In this document: positions 1 through 7,709 of the stretch, in pieces
How the letters are laid out: each line of letters starts with the position of its first letter
Numbering within the stretch: the first letter of the stretch is position 1
Source of the DNA: Flavobacteriales bacterium
GTDB lineage: Bacteria > Bacteroidota > Bacteroidia > Flavobacteriales_F > PHOS-HE28
Length of the DNA stretch: 64,000 nt
Reading direction: 5' to 3'
Assembly: GCA_020635675.1 (NCBI GenBank)
Contig: JACJZJ010000005.1
Coordinates: forward strand, 62,001-126,000
The notes under the pieces: generated by a model
The model's database searches: none
The model's input: the letters and a program-made list of their open reading frames with translations, nothing else
What the model was told of the DNA's origin: nothing
Position numbers and translations under genes: made by a program

Positions 1-1
1 C

Positions 2-103
2 GTTCATTTCGATGTCAGTGAGGACCTTTCATTGAACATCGCCCCGGCCTTCGATCTGGCCGCCCAGGGAGCCATGGGGATCGGACTGCGCATCCGGTTA
101 TGA
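2..103 (+). CDS. C-terminal fragment of a probable outer-membrane/DUF5683-like protein (5' end outside window)
   Basis: Reading frame 2 is open from the window edge to TGA at 101-103 and gives 33 residues of alternating polar and hydrophobic character ending GLRIRL, like the last strand of an outer-membrane beta barrel. In many Bacteroidota a DUF5683 protein sits directly upstream of dapB and lepB, which fits this position. The fragment is too short to assign a family, so the DUF5683 label rests on gene order only. Confidence 0.4.
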   Translation, partial: VHFDVSEDLSLNIAPAFDLAAQGAMGIGLRIRL

Positions 104-137
104 CACGTCCGGAGGTTCCGCACCCACCCCCATCCGA

Positions 138-145
138 TATCTTCG
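138..145 (+). promoter_or_regulatory. Candidate -7 promoter element TATCTTCG upstream of dapB
   Basis: TATCTTCG matches the Bacteroidota -7 consensus TAnnTTTG except for one T-to-C change, a change shared by several sites in this window. It ends 7 bases before the dapB ATG, so the transcript would have almost no leader. No clear -33 TTG is present. Confidence 0.4.
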
Positions 146-152
146 GCCCGAC

Positions 153-881
153 ATGAGGGTCGCCTTGTACGGAACCGGGCGCATGGGCAGGGCCATCTCG
201 GAGGTCTGCGCACAACGCGGCCACCAGGTGGTGCTTACGGTGAACACGGGGAACGCAGGTGCACCACCCGCCGGGGCCGACGTGGCGATCGAGTTCAGCC
301 TTCCGGACACTGCAATGGCCAACATGCAGCTGTGCCTGCAACATCGTGTACCCGTTGTGGTCGGCACGACCGGGTGGTACGATCATCTGCCCAAGATGAA
401 GGCGATGGTGGCCGCCACGAAAGGTTCCCTGCTATGGGCGAGCAATTTCAGCATCGGGGTGAACCTGTTCTTCCGTTTGAACCGTGACCTGGCGGTCCTG
501 ATGGACCCGCAGACCAACTATCACGTTCAGGTGGACGAGGTGCATCATGCCCATAAACTGGACGCTCCGAGCGGAACGGCGATCACCCTCGCCCGCGATA
601 TCGACCTGGCAACGGCCCGCTATTCCGGTTGGGAGAGGGGGCGCGCCGACCGGGGGACGGGAACGATACCCGTCGCCAGCGAACGCATCGGCGAAGTGCC
701 CGGCAAGCATTCAGTGACCTGGCGCAGTGACGAGGACCGCCTCACGATCACGCACGAAGCCTTCGGTCGCAACGGGTTCGCCGTGGGTGCCGTGGTGGCC
801 GCGGAATGGCTCGTGGCCCCCGGGGAGCAACGTGTGGGCCTCTTCACCATGGACGATGTGATGAACGGTAGGCCCCGATGA
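153..881 (+). CDS. dapB: 4-hydroxy-tetrahydrodipicolinate reductase
   Basis: This 242-residue cytoplasmic enzyme reduces 4-hydroxy-tetrahydrodipicolinate with NAD(P)H in the diaminopimelate/lysine pathway that feeds peptidoglycan. The N-terminus carries the Rossmann motif GTGRMG (residues 7-12). The family signature EVHHAHKLDAPSGTA starts at residue 129 and holds the catalytic His pair (131/132) and Lys135. The length is on the short side, as usual in Bacteroidota. The ATG at 153 directly precedes the Rossmann strand. It leads an operon with two signal peptidase genes, an arrangement common in the phylum. Confidence 0.96.
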   Translation: MRVALYGTGRMGRAISEVCAQRGHQVVLTVNTGNAGAPPAGADVAIEFSLPDTAMANMQLCLQHRVPVVVGTTGWYDHLPKMKAMVAATKGSLLWASNFSIGVNLFFRLNRDLAVLMDPQTNYHVQVDEVHHAHKLDAPSGTAITLARDIDLATARYSGWERGRADRGTGTIPVASERIGEVPGKHSVTWRSDEDRLTITHEAFGRNGFAVGAVVAAEWLVAPGEQRVGLFTMDDVMNGRPR

Positions 882-900
882 GCGCGCGGTCGTTCACTTT

Positions 901-2478
901 GTGCAGTTCAACCCTTCAACCTTTCTCGCGTTGATACCCTATTTCTTCCTCTTCACCTATCTCGCGGTGCTCATGGCCTGCCTGTGGAAGCTCTTCCAAA
1001 AGGCGGGCAGACCGGCATGGGCCGGGTTCGTCCCAGGCTATAACATCCTTGTATGGCTGCAGATCAGCGGCAAGCCCTGGTGGTGGATCATCCTTTTCAT
1101 CGTGCCTGGAGTGAACCTGCTGATGTTCATCATCATGAACGTGAACATCTCCATCGTGCTCGGGGAACGGGACGTCAAGGACCACGTGGTGATGGTCCTC
1201 CTGCCCTGGTACAAGATCCCCCAGTTGGTCTTCAGTACGAAGCACACCTACATCGGGCCGATACCTCCTGAGAAGCGCAAGCGCACCCGGATCGCCCAGT
1301 GGGGCGATGCGATCCTTTTCGCCGTGATCGTGGCGACCGTTTTTCGGACCTACACGTTCGAGGCGTTCACCATACCCACGCCTAGCATGGAGAAGAGCCT
1401 GCTGGTCGGTGACTACCTCTTCGTAAGCAAACTGAGCTACGGGCCCCGAATGCCGATGACCCCGCTCACCTTCCCGTTCACGCACCATACCCTTCCGTTC
1501 ACCAGTTCCACGCCGTCCTTCGTCACCTGGTTCGGTCAACCCTATCGCCGACTTCCAGGATTCGGCGACCCACAGCGCGGCGATGCCGTCGTATTCAATT
1601 TCCCGGAGGGGGATACGGTGGTCGCCAATTTCCAGAACCAGAGCTACTATCAGCTGGTGCGTGACCAAGGACGTGCACGGATCTGGGACCCGGGCTTCAA
1701 GATGCTGAACATGGTCGACGGCCAGGTCAGACAGGTCCCCACCGGTGGCATCCTCGTCCGTCCGGTGGACAAGGAGGAGAACTATATCAAGCGATGTGTA
1801 GCAGTGGCGGGGGACACCCTGGAGGTACGTCACGGTCTGGTGTATATCAATGGTCGCAAGCAGGAGGTGCCGGAGCACGCGCAATACGCCTATGAGTTCA
1901 TCCTCCGGGACCGCTTCAATGAGCGAATGTTGAAGGAGCAGTACGATGTAAGCCCCGACGACATCAGCCCCGGCGAGAACGGCGGTGTTAGCATCCCGCT
2001 GACCGCCGAAGTGGCCGAGAAACTGTCGAAGCTGCCCAATGTGATCAGCATGACGCGGCAGGACCACCCGAAGGGATATGGCACGCCGTACCACAAATGG
2101 CCCTATTTCCCGAACGATCCGGACTATGATTGGAGCGAGGACAACTACGGTCCGCTATGGATCCCGAAACGGGGGATCACTATCAAGCTCGACCTGCACA
2201 ACCTGCCGCTATTCGAACGGACGATCCGCGTGTACGAGCGCAATGATCTGGAGGTGAAGGACGGAACGATCCTGATCAACGGAGCGCCTGCGGACAGCTA
2301 TACGTTCAAGCAGGACTACTATTGGATGATGGGTGACAACCGGCACCGGTCACAGGACAGTCGCTTCTGGGGATATGTGCCACACGAGAACATCGTCGGC
2401 AAGGCCGTTCTGGTGTGGTTCAGCAAGGATCCCTATACCGGGATCCGCTGGAAGCGGTTGTTCTCCCTAGCGGACTGA
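901..2478 (+). CDS. lepB: Signal peptidase I with N-terminal DUF5684-like membrane domain
   Basis: A 525-residue membrane serine protease that removes signal peptides from secreted proteins. Residues 1-110 form several hydrophobic helices with the W-K-x-F-x-K-A-G-R-P-x-W pattern of DUF5684, an N-terminal extension seen on Bacteroidota LepB. The S26 domain follows: catalytic Ser162 in PTPSME, general-base Lys297 in YIKRCVAVAGD, and box E MMGDNRHRSQDSRFWGYVP near the C-terminus. A roughly 130-residue insertion between the Lys box and box E makes it longer than the enterobacterial enzyme. The start is GTG at 901, 19 bases after dapB; no in-frame ATG precedes it. The tandem paralogue at 2508-3452 is a shorter version. 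Confidence 0.93.
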   Translation: MQFNPSTFLALIPYFFLFTYLAVLMACLWKLFQKAGRPAWAGFVPGYNILVWLQISGKPWWWIILFIVPGVNLLMFIIMNVNISIVLGERDVKDHVVMVLLPWYKIPQLVFSTKHTYIGPIPPEKRKRTRIAQWGDAILFAVIVATVFRTYTFEAFTIPTPSMEKSLLVGDYLFVSKLSYGPRMPMTPLTFPFTHHTLPFTSSTPSFVTWFGQPYRRLPGFGDPQRGDAVVFNFPEGDTVVANFQNQSYYQLVRDQGRARIWDPGFKMLNMVDGQVRQVPTGGILVRPVDKEENYIKRCVAVAGDTLEVRHGLVYINGRKQEVPEHAQYAYEFILRDRFNERMLKEQYDVSPDDISPGENGGVSIPLTAEVAEKLSKLPNVISMTRQDHPKGYGTPYHKWPYFPNDPDYDWSEDNYGPLWIPKRGITIKLDLHNLPLFERTIRVYERNDLEVKDGTILINGAPADSYTFKQDYYWMMGDNRHRSQDSRFWGYVPHENIVGKAVLVWFSKDPYTGIRWKRLFSLAD

Positions 2479-2507
2479 TCCCTGGGCGCGGATCCCGCGA
2501 TCGGCAA

Positions 2508-3452
2508 ATGTCCTCTTGGCGTGAAGGCTGGAAACGGATCGGGCCCTGGGGCCGGGCGCTCCTGCGGGCAGCCCTCCTGCTCATGCTGCTGCACGTTCTT
2601 GTTGCCCGATGGGTGATCGTGCGGAGCACGAGCATGTTCGCCACCCTGCTGCCTGGTGATGTCGTGCTGGTGGAGCGGTGGCCGATCTGGACCGGCTTTC
2701 AGAGAGGGGACATCGTGGTGTTCCATGATCCGCTCAAGGATGATCGGCCGCGATCCCGCCGCCCCCTGGTGGTCAAGCGACTTATCGGGCTGCCGGGTGA
2801 TACGGTGCTGCTGCGCGAGGGGAAGCTCTTCGTGAACGGGGAACGCCTCGGCCCCTATACGGACGAGACGCATCGATACCTGGTGCGGCTCGCAAGGGAC
2901 GATCTGGCGGACAGTGTATGCTTCACCGTTGGGTTGCCGGCAGGGTCAGGCATCCTGGAGGGCGGGGCGGTCGAACTTCCGCTCAACGACTCCCTGGCCG
3001 AACTGGTGCGCCGGTCCAATGGTGTCCGCTCGGTGGAACCTCTGTCACGCCGGGGTGCACCGGGTCGCTACCTGTTCCCATACAGCCCGAACTTCCGCTG
3101 GAGCATGAGCGATTACGGACCCTTCCACGTTCCGAAAGCAGGAGATACCGTTCGTCTCGATCTGTACACACTGCCCCTGTTCGACCGGCTCGTGACCCGC
3201 TACGAGGGGCATACGTTGCATGTGGACGATGAACGGGTCCTTGTGGATGGACGACCCACGGGCCGATATGTCGTCGGCAGCGACCACTATTTCGTTCTTG
3301 GCGACGCCCGCGACAACAGCTCCGATTCGCGCTCATGGGGTTGTGTCCCTGCCGATCATCTCGTGGGCCGCGTGGGACCGGTGCTGCTGTCCTGGGATGA
3401 TGACCGGCATTCGATACGCCGCGAAGGTGGTCCGCGGTGGGTGGATCGATGA
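2508..3452 (+). CDS. Second signal peptidase I (short paralogue)
   Basis: A 314-residue S26 peptidase with one N-terminal transmembrane helix (about residues 17-35) and no DUF5684 region. Catalytic Ser42 lies in RSTSMFATLLPGD, Lys90 in VVKRLIGLPGD, and box E reads LGDARDNSSDSRSWGCVP. The start at 2508 was chosen because it gives a normal short cytoplasmic tail; the open frame extends upstream to 2415 inside lepB but has no membrane signal. It begins 29 bases after lepB, so both are probably co-transcribed. Two tandem enzymes may divide substrates, which is inference. Confidence 0.9.
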   Translation: MSSWREGWKRIGPWGRALLRAALLLMLLHVLVARWVIVRSTSMFATLLPGDVVLVERWPIWTGFQRGDIVVFHDPLKDDRPRSRRPLVVKRLIGLPGDTVLLREGKLFVNGERLGPYTDETHRYLVRLARDDLADSVCFTVGLPAGSGILEGGAVELPLNDSLAELVRRSNGVRSVEPLSRRGAPGRYLFPYSPNFRWSMSDYGPFHVPKAGDTVRLDLYTLPLFDRLVTRYEGHTLHVDDERVLVDGRPTGRYVVGSDHYFVLGDARDNSSDSRSWGCVPADHLVGRVGPVLLSWDDDRHSIRREGGPRWVDR

Positions 3453-3489
3453 TGAGCACAGCAATGGCGGGCACCGGTATTTTTGGGCC

Positions 3490-3969
3490 ATGCGCATTGG
3501 TGTGATCATCCTGTGCTGTGCGGCACTTTCGGCCTGTGGTGGGCAGCAGGACCTTTGCCAACGGTTCTTCGAGCCATACCCTGACCTTATCAGCGGCAGG
3601 ATGCGGACGGAACAGAACGCCGCACTGTTGTCCGCTATGCGGCAATATGGCGAAGGCGAATACGGGAAGGCCGCGGAGGGGCTCGAATCGATCCTGCGGA
3701 TCGGTGCGCGCAGTCCACAGGAGCGGGTCTATCTGGCTTGCTGCTATCTGGCACTGGGCCGACCCTACGATGCGGAGTACCAGCTGGATCGCGTGGAGTC
3801 GGCGCCGGAAAAGGACTACAAGGATGTGGCGGATTGGTACAACGCGCTCTGCTGGCTCTGCAGCGGACAGGAAGAACGCGCACGCGAACAGGCCCGCCGG
3901 ATCATGGACGCGCCAGCCCATGCCTACAAGCAACAGGCGCGGGACCTGGTCGAAGCCCTGTCACCTTGA
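3490..3969 (+). CDS. Small TPR-containing lipoprotein
   Basis: A 159-residue protein with a lipoprotein signal peptide: MRIGVIILCCAALSAC, where LSAC is the lipobox and the Cys is residue 16. The mature part is helical, and the segment around ERVYLACCYLALGRPYDAEYQLD reads as tetratricopeptide-like helix pairs. The start at 3490 was chosen because it places the signal peptide at the N-terminus; the frame is open further upstream into the signal peptidase gene. Its stop overlaps the next gene start by 4 bases. No specific partner can be named; TPR lipoproteins often act as periplasmic scaffolds. Confidence 0.75.
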   Translation: MRIGVIILCCAALSACGGQQDLCQRFFEPYPDLISGRMRTEQNAALLSAMRQYGEGEYGKAAEGLESILRIGARSPQERVYLACCYLALGRPYDAEYQLDRVESAPEKDYKDVADWYNALCWLCSGQEERAREQARRIMDAPAHAYKQQARDLVEALSP

Positions 3970-4610
3970 CTCCCGGATTGATCGAACTGCGGCAGCGGCT
4001 CGCGAATGCGCTCCGCGGTCCCCTGCCGGGGCATGACGCCTTTCTTGCACATGCCGGGTATTCGCGATCGGAGCTGCAGCGCATGTTCGAAAGCACGGGC
4101 CGGCCGCGGGAAAGCGCCGTACTCGCCCTGATCTACGATCGTGACGATGCACCGCACATCCTCCTGATGCTGCGCTCCGATGGAGGTGGCGTACACGCCG
4201 GTCAAGTAAGCTTCCCCGGTGGTCGTAGGGAACCCGGTGATCCGGACCTCCGATCCACGGCGCTGCGCGAATACCGGGAGGAGATCGGCGCACCAACGGA
4301 CGGGATCGAGGTGCTCGGGGCCCTCTCACAGGTCTTCATTCCACCGAGCCGGTCACTGGTCACACCGTTCGTGGCCGTGCGCAGCACGCTTGGACCGACC
4401 GCCCCGCAGGTGAGCGAGGTACGTGCGTTGATCGAGGCTCCCTTGACCGAGTTGATGGCCCCGGAATCGCTTCGCATGGGCGAGCGCTATGTGCAGGTGC
4501 TCGACAGAAGCACGCATGTGCCCGGATTCGAGGTTCAGGGCCATTTGGTCTGGGGTGCGACCGCGATGATGATCGCCGAGCTACGCGAGCTGCTCCACGT
4601 CCGCACCTAG
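3966..4610 (+). CDS. Nudix hydrolase, CoA pyrophosphatase-like
   Basis: About 214 residues. The segment FPGGRREPGDPDLRST followed by ALREYREEIG is the Nudix box in the spaced form found in CoA/ADP-ribose-type pyrophosphatases (NudL/NUDT7 group), preceded by HAGQVSFPGG typical of that family. Expected reaction: hydrolysis of a nucleoside-diphosphate derivative, probably CoA, to two phosphates. No ATG lies at a sensible position; TTG at 3966 overlaps the previous stop by 4 bases (TTGA) and is the proposed start. The 3' end overlaps the convergent cyclase gene by 30 bases. Confidence 0.85.
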   Translation: MTPGLIELRQRLANALRGPLPGHDAFLAHAGYSRSELQRMFESTGRPRESAVLALIYDRDDAPHILLMLRSDGGGVHAGQVSFPGGRREPGDPDLRSTALREYREEIGAPTDGIEVLGALSQVFIPPSRSLVTPFVAVRSTLGPTAPQVSEVRALIEAPLTELMAPESLRMGERYVQVLDRSTHVPGFEVQGHLVWGATAMMIAELRELLHVRT

Positions 4611-7600
4611 GCCGATCATCTTCAAGAAACGGGCATTGGGCCTGGCACCATCGGGGTCGGCGCTGAGTTCAGGTTTAATGCGCGTCACGAAGTACATGTC
4701 GATCCGTCCCTTGTTCTTGGCCTCCACCTGCCCGCGATGAACGCAATCGAAGTGGTCCTTGATCAGCTCATAAGTGGCACCGCTGATGTTCAGTTCGCCG
4801 GCCTCGCCGCTGCTCTCCATCCGGCTCGCTGTGTTCACGGTGTCGCCCCAGATGTCGTAGGCGAACTTCCGCTTGCCCACCACGCCGGCGACCACGGGGC
4901 CGGTATGCACCCCGATGCGCAGCATCCATGGCGTCTTGCCCGCTTCCTCCCGTTCACGCTTCCACAGCGCCATCAGCTCGCGCACCTCCAGTGCGGCCAG
5001 CACCGCCTTGTCCGCGTGGTGCGGATCGCTGGTCGGCACGCCTCCGGCGCACATGTAGCTGTCACCGATGGTCTTGATCTTCTCGATGCCATAGCGACCG
5101 ATGATCTCGTCGAAATGGATGAAGCATTCGTCCAGTTCGCTCACCAGTTCCTCCGGGGTCATTTTCTCGGCCACCTTGGTGAAGCCCTTCATATCCGTGA
5201 ACATCACAGTGACCTGCTCGTGCCGGCGCGCGGTCGCCTTGCCCTTTTCCTTCAATTCATCACTGATCTCCTTGGGCAGGATGTTCAGCAGCAGGTCCTC
5301 GATCTGCACCTTCTGGCCGGCGATCTCCTCGCTTTGCTTCACGACCTCGGCGGTGCGCGCCTTCACGCGTTGCTCCAACACCTGGTTGCGCAGGCGCAGG
5401 TTGCGTTCCCGTACCTTGATGTAGCTGAAGATCACGGAACCCGCGAAGACAGCGAGCGCGGTGAAGAACCACCAGGAACGCCACCAGGGTGGATGGATCG
5501 TGAAGGGGTAGTCCACCGCAGCGCTCCAGACCCCTGACCGGTTCATGGCGCGGACCTTGAACCTGTAGGATCCGGCAGGAAGTGCGGGATAGTTCGCCGT
5601 GGTCTCGTCGGTCACGGGTTGCCAGTCGGGGTCCAACCCGCCGAGCATGTACTGGTAGCGTACGGCCGCGGGATCGGTCAGCGATACGGAACCATAGGTG
5701 AAGCGCAGGTTCCGCTCGGTATGGTCCAGGTCCATGCCCGGGAGCAGGTCCCGATCCTCGAGGTTGACCTTCAGGTCGCGCAAGGCCACCAGGGGCATTG
5801 GGGTCCTGTCGCCCCCCGTTCCCGGGACCACCCGGGTCGCCCCATTCGCCGTGCCGAACCAAATATCGCCGGAAGCGGTGGTGCAGACAGCGTTCGCCTT
5901 GGCCTCGATCCCCGTGAATCCCGCACGCTCCGTGTAGCTGATGAAACCACGTTCCTCACCCCGCCATTCGTTCAGGCCCAAATTGGTCCCGATCCATACC
6001 CTGCCCTCCGCATCCTCAGCAACGGACCGGATGCTGTTGGAGAGCAGGCCGTCCATGGTGGTGTAGGTCGTGATCACCCGACCATCCTTCAAAACGAGCA
6101 ACCCCTGGCCTTCCGTGCCCACCCACAGCCGACCCGCCTGGTCCATGCGAAAGCAGGTGGGTGTGAAGGGATGGTCGAGCGGAACGGAACTGGCCACGCC
6201 ATTGTCCACTTTTCCGATGCCACGGAGCGTGCAGCCCATCCACAAGGTCCCGTGCGGATCACGGTAGAGCGACGCGATATTGTCGCCGGGGGTTCCGTCC
6301 GCCTGGCGATACACGACCGGCACGGCACCGGACCCGGGCACGACGCGTACCAACCCACGCAACGTACCGATCCACAGCTCACCCGGTAGCCCGATCTCCA
6401 GGGCGGTCACCTTCAGTTCCGGTATGTAAACGGAAAGTTCCTGGTGCGCGTTGGCCCGGTAGGAGGTCGGATCCACCTCGATCAATCCACCGGTCTCCGT
6501 TCCGATCCACATCGTGCCGTTGCGATCGCGTTTGATGGCCCGTACCTGATTGCTGGTGAGTTTACCTTCCTGCATGGAGAGCGTGCGCATCCGCGATGTG
6601 CTGTTCCCCTTTGGATCGAAGATGTTGATGCCACCGTTCGTGCCGAACCAGATGCGCCCCTCGCCGTCCTCCTCCACGGCATGGACACGTTCGTCCATCA
6701 GCCCGTCCTGTTCGTTGAAATTCACAAAACGCTCGCCCTTGAAAATATCGAGACCGTTGTCGTTCGTGCCGATCAACATGTTCCCCTCCCGGTCCATGGA
6801 AAAGCAGCGGATGGAGTTGCTGTGCGCACCGTTGTTGGCCCAAAAACGACGCACGCCACGCCCGTCGATGCGGGCAATGCCGGAATCCCATGTACCCAGC
6901 CAGACATCGCCGTGACCATCCTGTGCGATACAGGTGATGATGCTGCTGGGGATCCCATTGCGTATATCGAACGGTGTTGACCTGCCGCTGGAAGGGACAA
7001 AACGATATGCACCGTTGTTGACCGTGCCGAGCCAAAGTGCCCCTTCCCCATCCTCGAAAAGTGAGGTAACGCGCTGCCCTTCACCCATGCCCGGTACCGT
7101 GAACGCGGTCGCCTTCCCATCCTGGTCGTCCCAATGTTTCACCACGCCATTGTCCTCGATGAAGAGCAGGCCTCCCCGGGTACGAACGACCCCTGCGATC
7201 TTCTCGCTCAGGCCTTTTTCCGGACCAACGGCCACTGCATTTGCCGGTCCCTCGTCGGGCACGGTGGTTATCCGCCAGGCCCCCTGCCCGAAGGTGGTGA
7301 TCCAGATGGCACCGGAGGGATCCTCCGTTATCCCCGTGATGTCGCTGCCGAGCTCGGTTCCCTTGATCTCCACGGTGCGGAACATCCCATTGCTCCGAAG
7401 GCTGATGCCACCACCCAGATGGCCCGCCCACAACCGTTGTCCGGAATCGAGGAAAAGCGTGCGTGCACCGCTCGGAGCAACACCCTTGTCCGTCCCATAC
7501 GGTACGATATCATTGCCATCATAACTCCCCAGACCGGCTTCCGTGCCGACCCAGACCAGTCCGCTGCTATCCTGCTGCACCGCATAGACCTTCGATGCGG

Positions 7601-7709
7601 GCAAACCCTCCTGCACCCCGATGTTCTCGAAGTAGAATCGTTGCGCGTTCGCCTCCATGCAGAGCATCCCGGCGAAAGCGAGCGACAATGGACGGAGCAT
7701 CCGGATCAT
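4581..7709 (-). CDS. Beta-propeller receptor class III adenylate cyclase
   Basis: 1042 residues: signal peptide (about 1-22, ending ANAQ), a long periplasmic region of two-component-regulator propeller repeats (repeated IWIGT, GLWLGT and VWVGT blades) to about residue 640, a Y_Y_Y domain, one membrane helix near 750, a coiled coil, and a class III cyclase domain (about 833-1005). Metal ligands are Asp839 (FTDMKGF) and Asp883 (IGDSYM); Lys879 and Asp952 (FAYDIWGDT) are the adenine-selecting pair, and Asn959 and Arg963 are the transition-state residues. All sites are on one chain, so it should work as a homodimer making cAMP. The propeller usually sits on hybrid histidine kinases, so a cyclase output is less usual. 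The start overlaps the caspase-like gene stop (ATGA). Confidence 0.9.
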   Translation of the reverse strand: MIRMLRPLSLAFAGMLCMEANAQRFYFENIGVQEGLPASKVYAVQQDSSGLVWVGTEAGLGSYDGNDIVPYGTDKGVAPSGARTLFLDSGQRLWAGHLGGGISLRSNGMFRTVEIKGTELGSDITGITEDPSGAIWITTFGQGAWRITTVPDEGPANAVAVGPEKGLSEKIAGVVRTRGGLLFIEDNGVVKHWDDQDGKATAFTVPGMGEGQRVTSLFEDGEGALWLGTVNNGAYRFVPSSGRSTPFDIRNGIPSSIITCIAQDGHGDVWLGTWDSGIARIDGRGVRRFWANNGAHSNSIRCFSMDREGNMLIGTNDNGLDIFKGERFVNFNEQDGLMDERVHAVEEDGEGRIWFGTNGGINIFDPKGNSTSRMRTLSMQEGKLTSNQVRAIKRDRNGTMWIGTETGGLIEVDPTSYRANAHQELSVYIPELKVTALEIGLPGELWIGTLRGLVRVVPGSGAVPVVYRQADGTPGDNIASLYRDPHGTLWMGCTLRGIGKVDNGVASSVPLDHPFTPTCFRMDQAGRLWVGTEGQGLLVLKDGRVITTYTTMDGLLSNSIRSVAEDAEGRVWIGTNLGLNEWRGEERGFISYTERAGFTGIEAKANAVCTTASGDIWFGTANGATRVVPGTGGDRTPMPLVALRDLKVNLEDRDLLPGMDLDHTERNLRFTYGSVSLTDPAAVRYQYMLGGLDPDWQPVTDETTANYPALPAGSYRFKVRAMNRSGVWSAAVDYPFTIHPPWWRSWWFFTALAVFAGSVIFSYIKVRERNLRLRNQVLEQRVKARTAEVVKQSEEIAGQKVQIEDLLLNILPKEISDELKEKGKATARRHEQVTVMFTDMKGFTKVAEKMTPEELVSELDECFIHFDEIIGRYGIEKIKTIGDSYMCAGGVPTSDPHHADKAVLAALEVRELMALWKREREEAGKTPWMLRIGVHTGPVVAGVVGKRKFAYDIWGDTVNTASRMESSGEAGELNISGATYELIKDHFDCVHRGQVEAKNKGRIDMYFVTRIKPELSADPDGARPNARFLKMIGLGADVEQLA

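Noticed and set aside
916..2094. Open frame of 392 residues antisense to lepB
   Set aside because: Histidine- and Arg-rich shadow of lepB; no domain and no promoter or start context.
2415..2507. Longer start for the second signal peptidase (ATG 2415, inside lepB)
   Set aside because: The extra 31 residues lie in the lepB reading region and have no membrane-signal character; the ATG at 2508 gives a normal N-terminus.
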